This document shows, one piece after another, positions 6,902 to 12,630 of a stretch of DNA of 12,630 nucleotides (position 1 is its first letter; the number at the start of each line of letters is the position of its first letter). The position numbers were made by a program, and so were the translations under genes. The DNA is taken from positions 1 through 12,630 of the forward strand of contig JAFUBK010000035.1 of assembly GCA_017460245.1 (NCBI GenBank), written 5' to 3'. Source of the DNA: Bacilli bacterium. GTDB lineage: Bacteria; Bacillota_I; Bacilli_A; RF39; UBA660. Below the pieces are notes generated by a model, which saw nothing but the letters and a program-made list of their open reading frames with translations, ran no database searches and was not told the origin of the DNA.

Positions 6902-8367
6902 AAAAGGGTTTTACACTAGTGGAAGTACTAGGCGCAATTATTATACTTGGTATCATTTCAACTATTGTCTTTGTATCTGTCGATGCCAGTATTAAAAATT
7001 CACGTCACAAAACCTGTTTATCTCAAGAAAAAATTATAATTGAAGCCGCTAAAACATGGAGTATAGATAATCCATCAAGTTTGCCAACTGGTACAAAGAA
7101 AAACGCTAAAATCAAAATAAGTGAATTAAAAAGTCAAGGTTATCTTGATGATAACCTTAAAAACCCTTTAACTACCAACCAATATAATATGGATTCGTTT
7201 GTAAAAATAAGCACAAGCAGTGGAAACGATTACGCTTATTCAGTTATCTATGTAAATGAAAATGACTGCGAAGGCAACCCTAATAGCGCCGTTGACGAAA
7301 TAGGACCATTATTTACATCAGGCCCTGATTTTCAAGAAAAAATGACTGATTATAAACTATCAGTTACTTCAATAGAAGTAGTAGATAATATTCCAGATGG
7401 AATAACCGGAATAGATGTATCTGAATATAATGATGGATCTGTAATGGCTTGGATTGACAACAACAAACTTTATATTGGAGGTAATGGAGGCGTTATAGCC
7501 AACGAAAATTCTTCAAGTTTATTTAAAGACTTTAAAAACGTAACGTCTATAGATGTAACAAATCTTGATACAACAAAAGTAACAAGCATGGCAAGCATGT
7601 TTAGAGATTGTACAAGCTTAACTTCACTAGATTTAAGTGGATATGATACTTCTAACGTTACAACTATGAACGGTATGTTTAACACTTGTGAAAATCTAGA
7701 ATCCTTAGATTTAAATAGCTTTGACACAAGCAAAGTTACTTCAATGGATAGTATGTTCGAAAAATGTTATAGTCTAACTGGTTTAGATTTAAGTAGTTTT
7801 AATACCTCAAACGTAACAAATATGACAGAAATGTTTAGAGAATGTAAAAGTCTTACAGCTATTGATTTAAGCAATTTTAATACGTCTAAAGTAACAACTA
7901 TACGTTTAATGTTTAATGCTTGTAACAAACTAACTTCACTTGATCTAAGTAGTTTTGATACAAGCAACGTGACAGAAATGTATGGAGTATTCCATATGGA
8001 CCTTAATGATCCTCCATTGTTATCAGAAATAATATTTGGTAAAAAATGGGATACATCCAAAGTAGAAACTATGTCTCATATGTTTGCATATAATACAAGT
8101 TTAACAACTTTAGATTTAAGTAGATTTAATACATTAAACGTAACAAATATGACAAGTATGTTTAATGGCAACTCTAATTTAAAAACCATATATGCGTCAA
8201 AAAAATTCATAACTACCAATGTTACTGAAAGCAATGAAATGTTTTTCAATGATACTAAACTTGTAGGAGGAAATAATACACCATTTACTTCAATGTACAA
8301 AGATAAAACATATGCTAGAATAGATAAAGCAGGAACACCAGGTTATTTTACAGAAAAAACAAATTAA
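6898..8367 (+). CDS. Prepilin-like protein 2 with BspA-type 26-residue repeats (DUF285)
   Basis: This is a probable surface protein of 489 residues. It starts with a canonical prepilin signal, MKKG then FTLVEVLGAIIILGII, with cleavage after G4 and glutamate at mature position 5. Residues about 35-125 form a pilin-like region similar to that of pilin 1 (EAAKTWSIDNPSSLPTG; KISELKSQGYLDDNL). Residues about 205-455 are tandem repeats of the BspA/DUF285 type (the Listeria/Mycoplasma 26-residue surface repeat), each like MFxxCxSLTSLDLSxFDTSNVT. The end, TPGYFTEK, is a usual cap of such proteins. These repeats form leucine-rich-repeat-like solenoids and often serve adhesion or host contact, but no ligand can be named. 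The ATG overlaps the rpe stop (ATGA, 6898-6901) with Shine-Dalgarno AGAGGTGA at 6887-6894, so translation is coupled to rpe. Confidence 0.9.
   Translation: MKKGFTLVEVLGAIIILGIISTIVFVSVDASIKNSRHKTCLSQEKIIIEAAKTWSIDNPSSLPTGTKKNAKIKISELKSQGYLDDNLKNPLTTNQYNMDSFVKISTSSGNDYAYSVIYVNENDCEGNPNSAVDEIGPLFTSGPDFQEKMTDYKLSVTSIEVVDNIPDGITGIDVSEYNDGSVMAWIDNNKLYIGGNGGVIANENSSSLFKDFKNVTSIDVTNLDTTKVTSMASMFRDCTSLTSLDLSGYDTSNVTTMNGMFNTCENLESLDLNSFDTSKVTSMDSMFEKCYSLTGLDLSSFNTSNVTNMTEMFRECKSLTAIDLSNFNTSKVTTIRLMFNACNKLTSLDLSSFDTSNVTEMYGVFHMDLNDPPLLSEIIFGKKWDTSKVETMSHMFAYNTSLTTLDLSRFNTLNVTNMTSMFNGNSNLKTIYASKKFITTNVTESNEMFFNDTKLVGGNNTPFTSMYKDKTYARIDKAGTPGYFTEKTN
7510..8262 (+). repeat. Tandem 78-bp (26-residue) BspA/DUF285 repeats
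   Basis: The phenylalanine of the (M/L/V)F anchor recurs at residues 209, 235, 261, 287, 313, 339, 365, 396, 422 and 449. Seven of the nine steps are exactly 26 residues; one has a 5-residue insertion (LNDPP region, step of 31) and one is 27. Five consecutive units carry a cysteine three residues after the anchor (C238, C264, C290, C316, C342), which would stack as a ladder in a solenoid. The DNA copies have diverged, so they are old duplications or are kept apart by selection. Confidence 0.9.
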
Positions 8368-8369
8368 AA

Positions 8370-8395
8370 ATACCCTACATAAAAGTGTAGGGTAT
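8370..8395. terminator. Perfect 10-bp hairpin between pilin 2 and the oxidoreductase gene
   Basis: ATACCCTACA (8370-8379) pairs perfectly with TGTAGGGTAT (8386-8395) across a 6-nt loop. On the + strand it is not followed by a T-run, but it is preceded by AAAAA, so a canonical terminator tail exists only for minus-strand transcripts. On the + strand it may act as a weak terminator, RNA-processing site or mRNA-stabilising stem. It separates the pilin operon from the next gene. Confidence 0.55.
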
Positions 8396-8415
8396 CTATA
8401 AATAGAGGTGAAAAA

Positions 8416-11400
8416 ATGAAACAAATAATAGTAGATGGAAATGAAGCATGTGCAAATGCTTCGTACAACTTTACCGAAGTTGCTGGAATTTATCCGATAA
8501 CGCCATCAAGTCCAATGCCAGAGGCCATAGATAAATGGGCAAGTAATGGAAAAACAAATATTTTTGGTAATCCCGTAAAAGTAATCGAAATGCAAAGTGA
8601 AGCCGGTGCTATCGGAATGGTTCACGGTTCGTTACAAGCCGGAATTCTCACAAGCACATACACATCAAGTCAAGGTTTGCTTTTAATGATTCCTAATATG
8701 TACAAAATAGCTGGTGAAATGCTTCCATGTACAATGCATGTAGCCGCACGAAGCCTAGCTACCCATGCATTAAGTATCTTTGGTGATCATCAGGACATTT
8801 ATGCCACAAGGATGACAGGCTTTTGTATGCTTGCGTCTTCCTCAGTGCAAGATGCTTACTATTTAGGACTAATCGCTCACTTAGCTGCCATAAAGTCATC
8901 ACTTCCGTTTATGCATTTTTTTGACGGCTTTAGAACAAGTCATGAACTAAGTAAAATAAATATTTTAGAAGAAAAAGAAATCAAAAATTTATTAGACAAA
9001 GAAGCTTTAAATAAATTTAGACAAAAAGCCTTAAATATTAATAATCCTGTAACTAGAGGGACAAACCAAAATGGAGATATTTATTTTCAAATAACTGAAT
9101 CCAGAAATAAATATTACGATAAAGCCATAGATAATGTAGAATATTATATGGATCAAATAAATAATCTTGCCAAAACAAATTATAAGCCATTTAATTATTA
9201 TGGAAGTAAGAATGCCGAAAAAGTAATAGTAGCTATGGGATCAGTATGCGAAACAATAAAAGAAACAATAGATCATTTAAAAGGTAAAATAGGTTTAATA
9301 GAAGTTCATTTATATCGTCCCTTTAGCGTAAAACATCTTCTTAACTCTCTTCCAGAAACCACAAAAAAAATTGCTGTTTTAGATCGAACCAAAGAAGCTG
9401 GAAGTAATGGAGAACCTTTATATTTAGATATTGTAAATGCCTTAAAAGATAAAAATATTCAAATAGTAGGAGGAAGATATGGACTTTCTTCAAAAGATAC
9501 AACACCAGGAATGATTAAAGCCATATTTGACAGTTTAGACACTCTTCAAAAAAGTTTTACCATAGGTATTAATGATGACGTTACTCACCTAAGCTTACCA
9601 TATGAAGAAATAAACATTTCAAACTCTTTGGAATATCTAATTTATGGCTATGGCAGTGATGGTATGGTAAGTGCTTCGAAATCAATTATTGAAATAGCCG
9701 GAGTAGAAGGTAAATGTGTTCAAGGATATTTTGAATATGATTCCAAAAAATCAGGTGGCGTAACCGTAAGCCACCTAAGATTTTCAGATGACTACATAAA
9801 ATCTTCATACTTTATCAAAAACCCTAAACTCATTGTTATCTCAAAAGATACATACTTAGAAGAATTTGATGCTATATCCAATATAAGCAAAAACGGCACA
9901 TTAATCGTAAATACAAATAAAAATGAAAAAGAATTTCTAAAATCATTAAATCCATATAAACAAATATTAATAAATAAAAACATAAAAGTATATATGATAA
10001 ATGCCGGAAGCTTATCAGAGAAAATTGGCTTAGGTAGAAAAATAAGTATGATAATTGAAAGTGCACTTTTATCACTTATGGATTTTATCAATTATGATAA
10101 TGCTTTAAAACAAATGGAAACATTTATTAAAACCAAATTTTCAAAAAGAGGAAAAAAAGTAGTAGAAGCCAACATCGAAGGCATCCAAAAAGCCAAAGAC
10201 TATTTAAAACAAGTAACCCTTGATCAAGAAAGTAGGGACTTAAATTTTAAAACTGAAAACATCTATGAAACAATCTCTAAAAGAGAAGGAAATGGCCTCA
10301 AAGTATCAGATTTTAACGAAATGATAGATGGAACCGTAAAATATACCCTGCCGCCAGTTAAAGCCATAAGTGATACTGTTCCAAAATGGAATAGTGATTA
10401 TTGTATTCAGTGTGGAATGTGCTCATTAGTTTGCCCTCACGGCGTAATAAGAACCTTCTTATTAGATGAAAAAGAATATGAAAGCATGCCACAAAACATC
10501 AAAGAAAAATGTGTGAAAGCCATAGCTCCAAATAATCATTATTTCATAGTAGGTATAGCTAAAGATAAATGTACAGGATGCGGCGTTTGTATAAAAACAT
10601 GTCCAGGTAAAAAAGGTATAAAAGCATTAAACTCTGAAAATTACGTATACGATGAAGAATTTGACTACTTAGTAAATAATGTAAAAGAAAAAAATCTATT
10701 TAAAGGAACAATAAAAGGAACACAGTTTAAAAATCCACGCTTTGCTTTCCACGGTGCATGCGCTGGTTGTGGCGAGACACCTTACATAAAATTACTTACT
10801 CAAATGTTTGGAGATCACTTAATAATTGCCAATGCCACAGGTTGTTCGTCAATCTACGGGGCATCAATGCCAACTATCCCTTATCAAATACCTTGGGCTA
10901 ATAGCTTGTTCGAAGACAATGCCGAATTTGGTTATGGAATTGTAATGGGTTATGAACACGGCAAAAAGCACATTATAAATTATATGGAAAACAAAGAAGA
11001 CCCACTATTCGAAATGTGGCTTAATAACCAAAACGATTTTGAAGTCACTAAAAAAGTATACGAAAACATTGATTATGATAAACACTCATTCTTAAAAGAA
11101 TACAAAAACTATATCGTAAAACCAAGTATCTGGGCCATAGGAGGCGACGGGTGGGCTTATGATATCGGATTTTCAGGAATTGATCACATTCTTTCAAGCG
11201 GTGATGACATAAATATATTAGTTTTAGATAGCCAGGTATATTCAAATACCGGAGGCCAAGCCTCAAAAGCAACACCTAAAGGCGCTATTAGTAAATTTGC
11301 TGCAACTGGTAAAAAAGGAACAAAAAAAGATTTAGCAAGAATTGCCATGTGTTATCCAAATACTTATGTAGCGCAGATAAGCTTAGGCGCTAATATGATG

Positions 11401-11748
11401 CAAACCATAAAAGCCTTTGAAGAAGCCGAAAAACATAAAGGACCATCAATAATCATTGCTTATAGTCCTTGTATATCACATGGAATAATAGGTGGTATGG
11501 GCGAAAGCATAAATATGCAATCACTTGCCACCAAAAGTGGATACTATCCAATTTTTAGATATGATGGTGAAAAACTAATTTTAGACTGCAATCCAGACTT
11601 TAACCTTTATGATGAATTTTTAAATAAGCAAACAAGATATGCCATGCTCAAAGAAATAAACAAAGAAAATGCAGATATTCTTCTTAAAGAAAATAAAGAA
11701 AATGCCATAAAAATATTTGAGTATTATAAGAACTTAAGCAACTCTTAA
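8416..11748 (+). CDS. nifJ: Pyruvate:ferredoxin (flavodoxin) oxidoreductase, single-chain
   Basis: This enzyme oxidises pyruvate with CoA to acetyl-CoA and CO2 and passes electrons to ferredoxin, the central step of pyruvate use in many anaerobes. The 1110 residues contain all domains in order. The pyruvate-binding domain has YPITPSS (26-32), E62 (Glu64 in Desulfovibrio africanus) and R112. Two 4Fe-4S sites in the ferredoxin-like domain use C663, C666, C669, C673 and C719, C722, C725, C729. The thiamine-diphosphate domain has ACAGCGETPY (781-790), GGDGWAYDIGFSGIDH (909-924) and SNTGGQ (943-948). The proximal cluster ligands are C782, C785, C810 and C1019. The chain is shorter than the 1170-1200 residues common in the family; it lacks the long C-terminal extension of the D. 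africanus enzyme. It starts after Shine-Dalgarno AGAGGTG (8404-8410) and ends in an intrinsic terminator. No clear promoter was found. Confidence 0.96.
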   Translation: MKQIIVDGNEACANASYNFTEVAGIYPITPSSPMPEAIDKWASNGKTNIFGNPVKVIEMQSEAGAIGMVHGSLQAGILTSTYTSSQGLLLMIPNMYKIAGEMLPCTMHVAARSLATHALSIFGDHQDIYATRMTGFCMLASSSVQDAYYLGLIAHLAAIKSSLPFMHFFDGFRTSHELSKINILEEKEIKNLLDKEALNKFRQKALNINNPVTRGTNQNGDIYFQITESRNKYYDKAIDNVEYYMDQINNLAKTNYKPFNYYGSKNAEKVIVAMGSVCETIKETIDHLKGKIGLIEVHLYRPFSVKHLLNSLPETTKKIAVLDRTKEAGSNGEPLYLDIVNALKDKNIQIVGGRYGLSSKDTTPGMIKAIFDSLDTLQKSFTIGINDDVTHLSLPYEEINISNSLEYLIYGYGSDGMVSASKSIIEIAGVEGKCVQGYFEYDSKKSGGVTVSHLRFSDDYIKSSYFIKNPKLIVISKDTYLEEFDAISNISKNGTLIVNTNKNEKEFLKSLNPYKQILINKNIKVYMINAGSLSEKIGLGRKISMIIESALLSLMDFINYDNALKQMETFIKTKFSKRGKKVVEANIEGIQKAKDYLKQVTLDQESRDLNFKTENIYETISKREGNGLKVSDFNEMIDGTVKYTLPPVKAISDTVPKWNSDYCIQCGMCSLVCPHGVIRTFLLDEKEYESMPQNIKEKCVKAIAPNNHYFIVGIAKDKCTGCGVCIKTCPGKKGIKALNSENYVYDEEFDYLVNNVKEKNLFKGTIKGTQFKNPRFAFHGACAGCGETPYIKLLTQMFGDHLIIANATGCSSIYGASMPTIPYQIPWANSLFEDNAEFGYGIVMGYEHGKKHIINYMENKEDPLFEMWLNNQNDFEVTKKVYENIDYDKHSFLKEYKNYIVKPSIWAIGGDGWAYDIGFSGIDHILSSGDDINILVLDSQVYSNTGGQASKATPKGAISKFAATGKKGTKKDLARIAMCYPNTYVAQISLGANMMQTIKAFEEAEKHKGPSIIIAYSPCISHGIIGGMGESINMQSLATKSGYYPIFRYDGEKLILDCNPDFNLYDEFLNKQTRYAMLKEINKENADILLKENKENAIKIFEYYKNLSNS

Positions 11749-11756
11749 GTTTTTTT
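11728..11756 (+). terminator. Intrinsic terminator overlapping the nifJ stop codon
   Basis: AACTTAAG (11731-11738) pairs with CTTAAGTT (11744-11751) around the loop CAACT. The stem extends outward by A:U pairs and one G:U pair, and a run of seven T ends at 11756. The stem includes the last codons and the stop of nifJ. This is the most convincing terminator in the window. Confidence 0.75.
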
Positions 11757-11862
11757 AACCAAACTAAAAAATTTAAGAACAAATTATTTACAAACAAAAG
11801 AAGCCAAGGAAGAACTAGAATTACTAGAAGCAATAAAAAGAGGTGAATTTAAATGGAATTAA
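11749..11862 (+). other. Coding-like tail in the nifJ frame, without a start codon
   Basis: After the nifJ stop the same frame stays open for 37 codons to TAA at 11860-11862, ending in a charged, helix-like segment (TKEAKEELELLEAIKRGEF, then KWN). No ATG, GTG or TTG exists in it. The segment looks like a real protein C-terminus whose last codons provide the ribosome binding site of the next gene, and it overlaps that gene by 10 bp. It may be the remnant of a lost small gene or chance. The nifJ terminator lies at its start. Confidence 0.3.
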
Positions 11863-12362
11863 TGGATTTATACGACGAAAGTAAAAATTTAACTGGTCAG
11901 ACAATTATAAGAGAAAGCGGGAAAAAACCAAATATACCAGATGGAAGATTTATTAATATTGTTTTAATCTTTATACAAAATAGTAAAAAAGAGTTTCTTT
12001 TTCAATTAACATCAAAAGAAAAAGGAAGTGTAATCGCAACAACTGGCGGACACGTTAAATCTGGTCAAACATGCTATGATGCAATTCTTGCTGAAGTAAA
12101 CGAAGAATTAGGGATAAATATAAAAAATGAAAACATAAAGCATATTGATTGTTCAATATTTAAAAAAGTATTTATAGATACCTATTACTTAAAAAAAGAT
12201 TTAGATATAAACTCTTTAACATTACAAGCCGAAGAGGTAGCAGCTGTAAAATGGCTTTCAATAGATGAAATAAATGAATTAATTAACCAAAACGAAATAA
12301 GAAAAAACAATATAGAGCCATTTAAAAAAACAATAAATTATTTAAATAGTAACAAAAATTAA
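11853..12362 (+). CDS. NUDIX hydrolase with variant NUDIX box
   Basis: NUDIX enzymes cleave nucleoside diphosphates linked to another group; the substrate here cannot be told. The 169 residues begin MELMDLYDESKNLTGQTI, a start seen in isopentenyl-diphosphate-isomerase-like NUDIX proteins of Firmicutes. The NUDIX box lies at 66-88: G66-x5-Q72-x7-A80-E81-V-N-E84-E85-L-G87-I88. Compared with the consensus Gx5Ex7REUxEExGU, the first Glu is Gln and the Arg is Ala, while the metal-binding glutamates E81, E84 and E85 remain. The start at 11853 is preferred over the ATG at 11862 because AGAGGTGA (11839-11846) lies 6 bp before it. No promoter of its own is visible after the nifJ terminator, so expression may rely on read-through. 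Confidence 0.85.
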   Translation: MELMDLYDESKNLTGQTIIRESGKKPNIPDGRFINIVLIFIQNSKKEFLFQLTSKEKGSVIATTGGHVKSGQTCYDAILAEVNEELGINIKNENIKHIDCSIFKKVFIDTYYLKKDLDINSLTLQAEEVAAVKWLSIDEINELINQNEIRKNNIEPFKKTINYLNSNKN

Positions 12363-12377
12363 AATAAAGGGAGCAAA

Positions 12378-12416
12378 ATGTTAAAGGAAAAATCATATGG
12401 ATGCAAACAATTATAA
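12378..12416 (+). pseudogene. 12-codon ORF, possible N-terminal stump of a second NUDIX-type gene
   Basis: A good ribosome binding site (AAAGGGA, 12367-12373) and an ATG 15 bp after the NUDIX stop open a frame that reads MLKEKSYGCKQL and then TAA. The first nine residues resemble the start of diadenosine-tetraphosphatase-type NUDIX proteins (MxKEKSxGA), but nothing after them continues the family in any frame. It may be a truncated gene, a leader peptide or chance. The resemblance is short and judged from memory. Confidence 0.3.
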
Positions 12417-12474
12417 ACTTAACTTGATAAATTTTTCCAAAAGTACTAATTTAATAAATTGGTGCTTGTTAAGT
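12417..12474 (+). other. Predicted RNA stem-loop structure
   Basis: An inner stem pairs 12441-12452 with 12456-12467 (12 pairs, two of them G:U, loop AAU). An outer stem pairs ACTTAAC (12417-12423) with GTTAAGT (12468-12474). The 3' arms are contiguous, and the 5' side has a 17-nt bulge. No T-run follows, so it is not a standard terminator. It resembles no riboswitch class known to me. Confidence 0.35.
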
Positions 12475-12514
12475 GTGTGAAATTAATAAATTGTTTTTAT
12501 ATAATTTTAAAAAT

Positions 12515-12525
12515 TGGTATAAAAT
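12515..12525 (+). promoter_or_regulatory. Candidate extended -10 promoter (distal)
   Basis: TGGTATAAAAT has the TGn extension before TATAAA, nearly the same core as the rlmN promoter (TTGGTATAA shared). No -35 box is at ideal distance; TTGTTT at 12491-12496 is 21 bp away. A transcript from here would contain the whole palindrome at 12579-12612 as a hairpin. Confidence 0.45.
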
Positions 12526-12571
12526 TATAGCTTAAAATAGGTAAAAGTACCATTTGTAATATATTTTAAGG

Positions 12572-12580
12572 TGTGATACT
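12572..12580 (+). promoter_or_regulatory. Candidate extended -10 promoter (proximal)
   Basis: TGTGATACT combines a TGn extension with GATACT; TTGTAA (12554-12559) is a possible -35 box with a short 15-bp spacer. The expected start site, about 12586-12588, lies inside the palindrome that directly follows, as in promoters controlled by repressors bound at the start site. Confidence 0.35.
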
Positions 12581-12612
12581 TTCATTTTGAAAAGCGCTTT
12601 TCAAAATGAAAG
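12579..12612. promoter_or_regulatory. Perfect 34-bp palindrome, probable repressor operator
   Basis: The 17-bp arms match without mismatch or spacer around the centre GAAAAGCGCTTTTC. A GC-centred palindrome with flanking A and T tracts is typical of LacI/GalR-family operators, and it partly resembles CcpA cre sites, though it is 2 bp too long (TGAAAA-GCGC-TTTTCA) for the standard 14-bp cre. It sits between a -10-like element and the start of the next gene, and its right edge enters the Shine-Dalgarno AAAGGAG (12609-12615). As RNA it would form a strong hairpin beside the ribosome binding site. Confidence 0.65.
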
Positions 12613-12619
12613 GAGAAAT

Positions 12620-12630
12620 ATGATAAGAGA
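12620..12630 (+). CDS. Start of an unidentified gene cut by the window edge
   Basis: ATG at 12620 lies 4 bp after a good Shine-Dalgarno (AAAGGAG, 12609-12615) and begins Met-Ile-Arg. Only three codons are visible, so nothing can be said about the product. The operator-like palindrome just upstream suggests that it is a regulated gene. Confidence 0.5.

Noticed and set aside
7510..8262. CRISPR-like array
   Set aside because: The regular 78-bp period is an in-frame protein repeat without constant repeat and variable spacer units.
7470..8300. Three minus-strand ORFs of 74-97 codons opposite the repeat region of pilin 2
   Set aside because: They mirror the 78-bp repeats of the sense gene, have no ribosome binding sites or recognisable products, and exist because the repeated sense codons avoid stops in that frame.
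9792..10091. Overlapping minus-strand ORFs within nifJ
   Set aside because: They lie inside a well-conserved gene, encode low-complexity hydrophobic sequence typical of antisense to AT-rich codons, and lack translation signals.
11757..11852. Phage or insertion-sequence scar after nifJ
   Set aside because: No terminal inverted repeats, target duplications or transposase fragments are visible.
12397..12480. 27-codon ORF starting at ATG 12397
   Set aside because: It overlaps the 12-codon ORF and the predicted RNA fold, has only a weak ribosome binding site, and its sequence resembles no protein family; it is probably chance.
12579..12612. HrcA CIRCE element or a standard CcpA cre site
   Set aside because: CIRCE has TTAGCACTC arms with a 9-bp spacer, which is absent. 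The 14-bp cre consensus does not fit in register, because the half sites are one base too long each.

Overview
The window is AT-rich (roughly 30% GC by eye), densely packed and coded entirely on the + strand. It uses the standard bacterial code: TGA ends rsgA and rpe, and tryptophan is TGG throughout. Gene content and order point to a low-GC Firmicute of the Bacilli or Mollicutes-like branch. Pyruvate:ferredoxin oxidoreductase implies an anaerobe. BspA-type 26-residue repeats and prepilin-like surface proteins are common in gut-associated uncultured Bacilli. The lineage is an inference; no rRNA gene is present to confirm it.

Left part (1-5015): the 3' end of truB and a weak terminator, then an extended -10 promoter that opens a tight cluster: rlmN (broken by an in-frame TAA), a PP2C phosphatase, a PASTA-domain Ser/Thr kinase (prkC) and rsgA. 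With rpe further on, this is the order rlmN-prpC-prkC-rsgA-rpe known from Bacillus subtilis. It links rRNA modification, ribosome assembly and cell-wall-sensing phosphorylation.

Middle part (5020-8367): two prepilin-like genes are set into this conserved order. The first lies between rsgA and rpe, and a 20-bp direct repeat marks both of its upstream junctions. The second overlaps the rpe stop codon by 4 bp. The two share a type IV prepilin N-terminus and a similar pilin-like domain but carry different C-terminal modules: a cysteine-containing domain in one, and a ladder of BspA/DUF285 26-residue repeats in the other. They look like exchangeable surface modules on a common pilin stem, probably co-transcribed with housekeeping genes. 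No pilus assembly genes lie in the window.

Right part (8416-12630): a full-length, one-chain pyruvate:ferredoxin oxidoreductase with its own terminator; a short coding-like tail without a start codon; a NUDIX hydrolase with a variant NUDIX box; a 12-codon ORF that may be the stump of another gene; and about 200 bp of regulatory DNA. The regulatory stretch holds a predicted RNA fold, two candidate promoters and a perfect 34-bp palindrome just before the start of a gene that runs off the right edge.

The best leads are the nonsense codon in rlmN, the pilin modules inside the prkC-rpe operon, and the 34-bp palindrome, which looks like a repressor operator. I found no CRISPR array, IS element, tRNA or rRNA.
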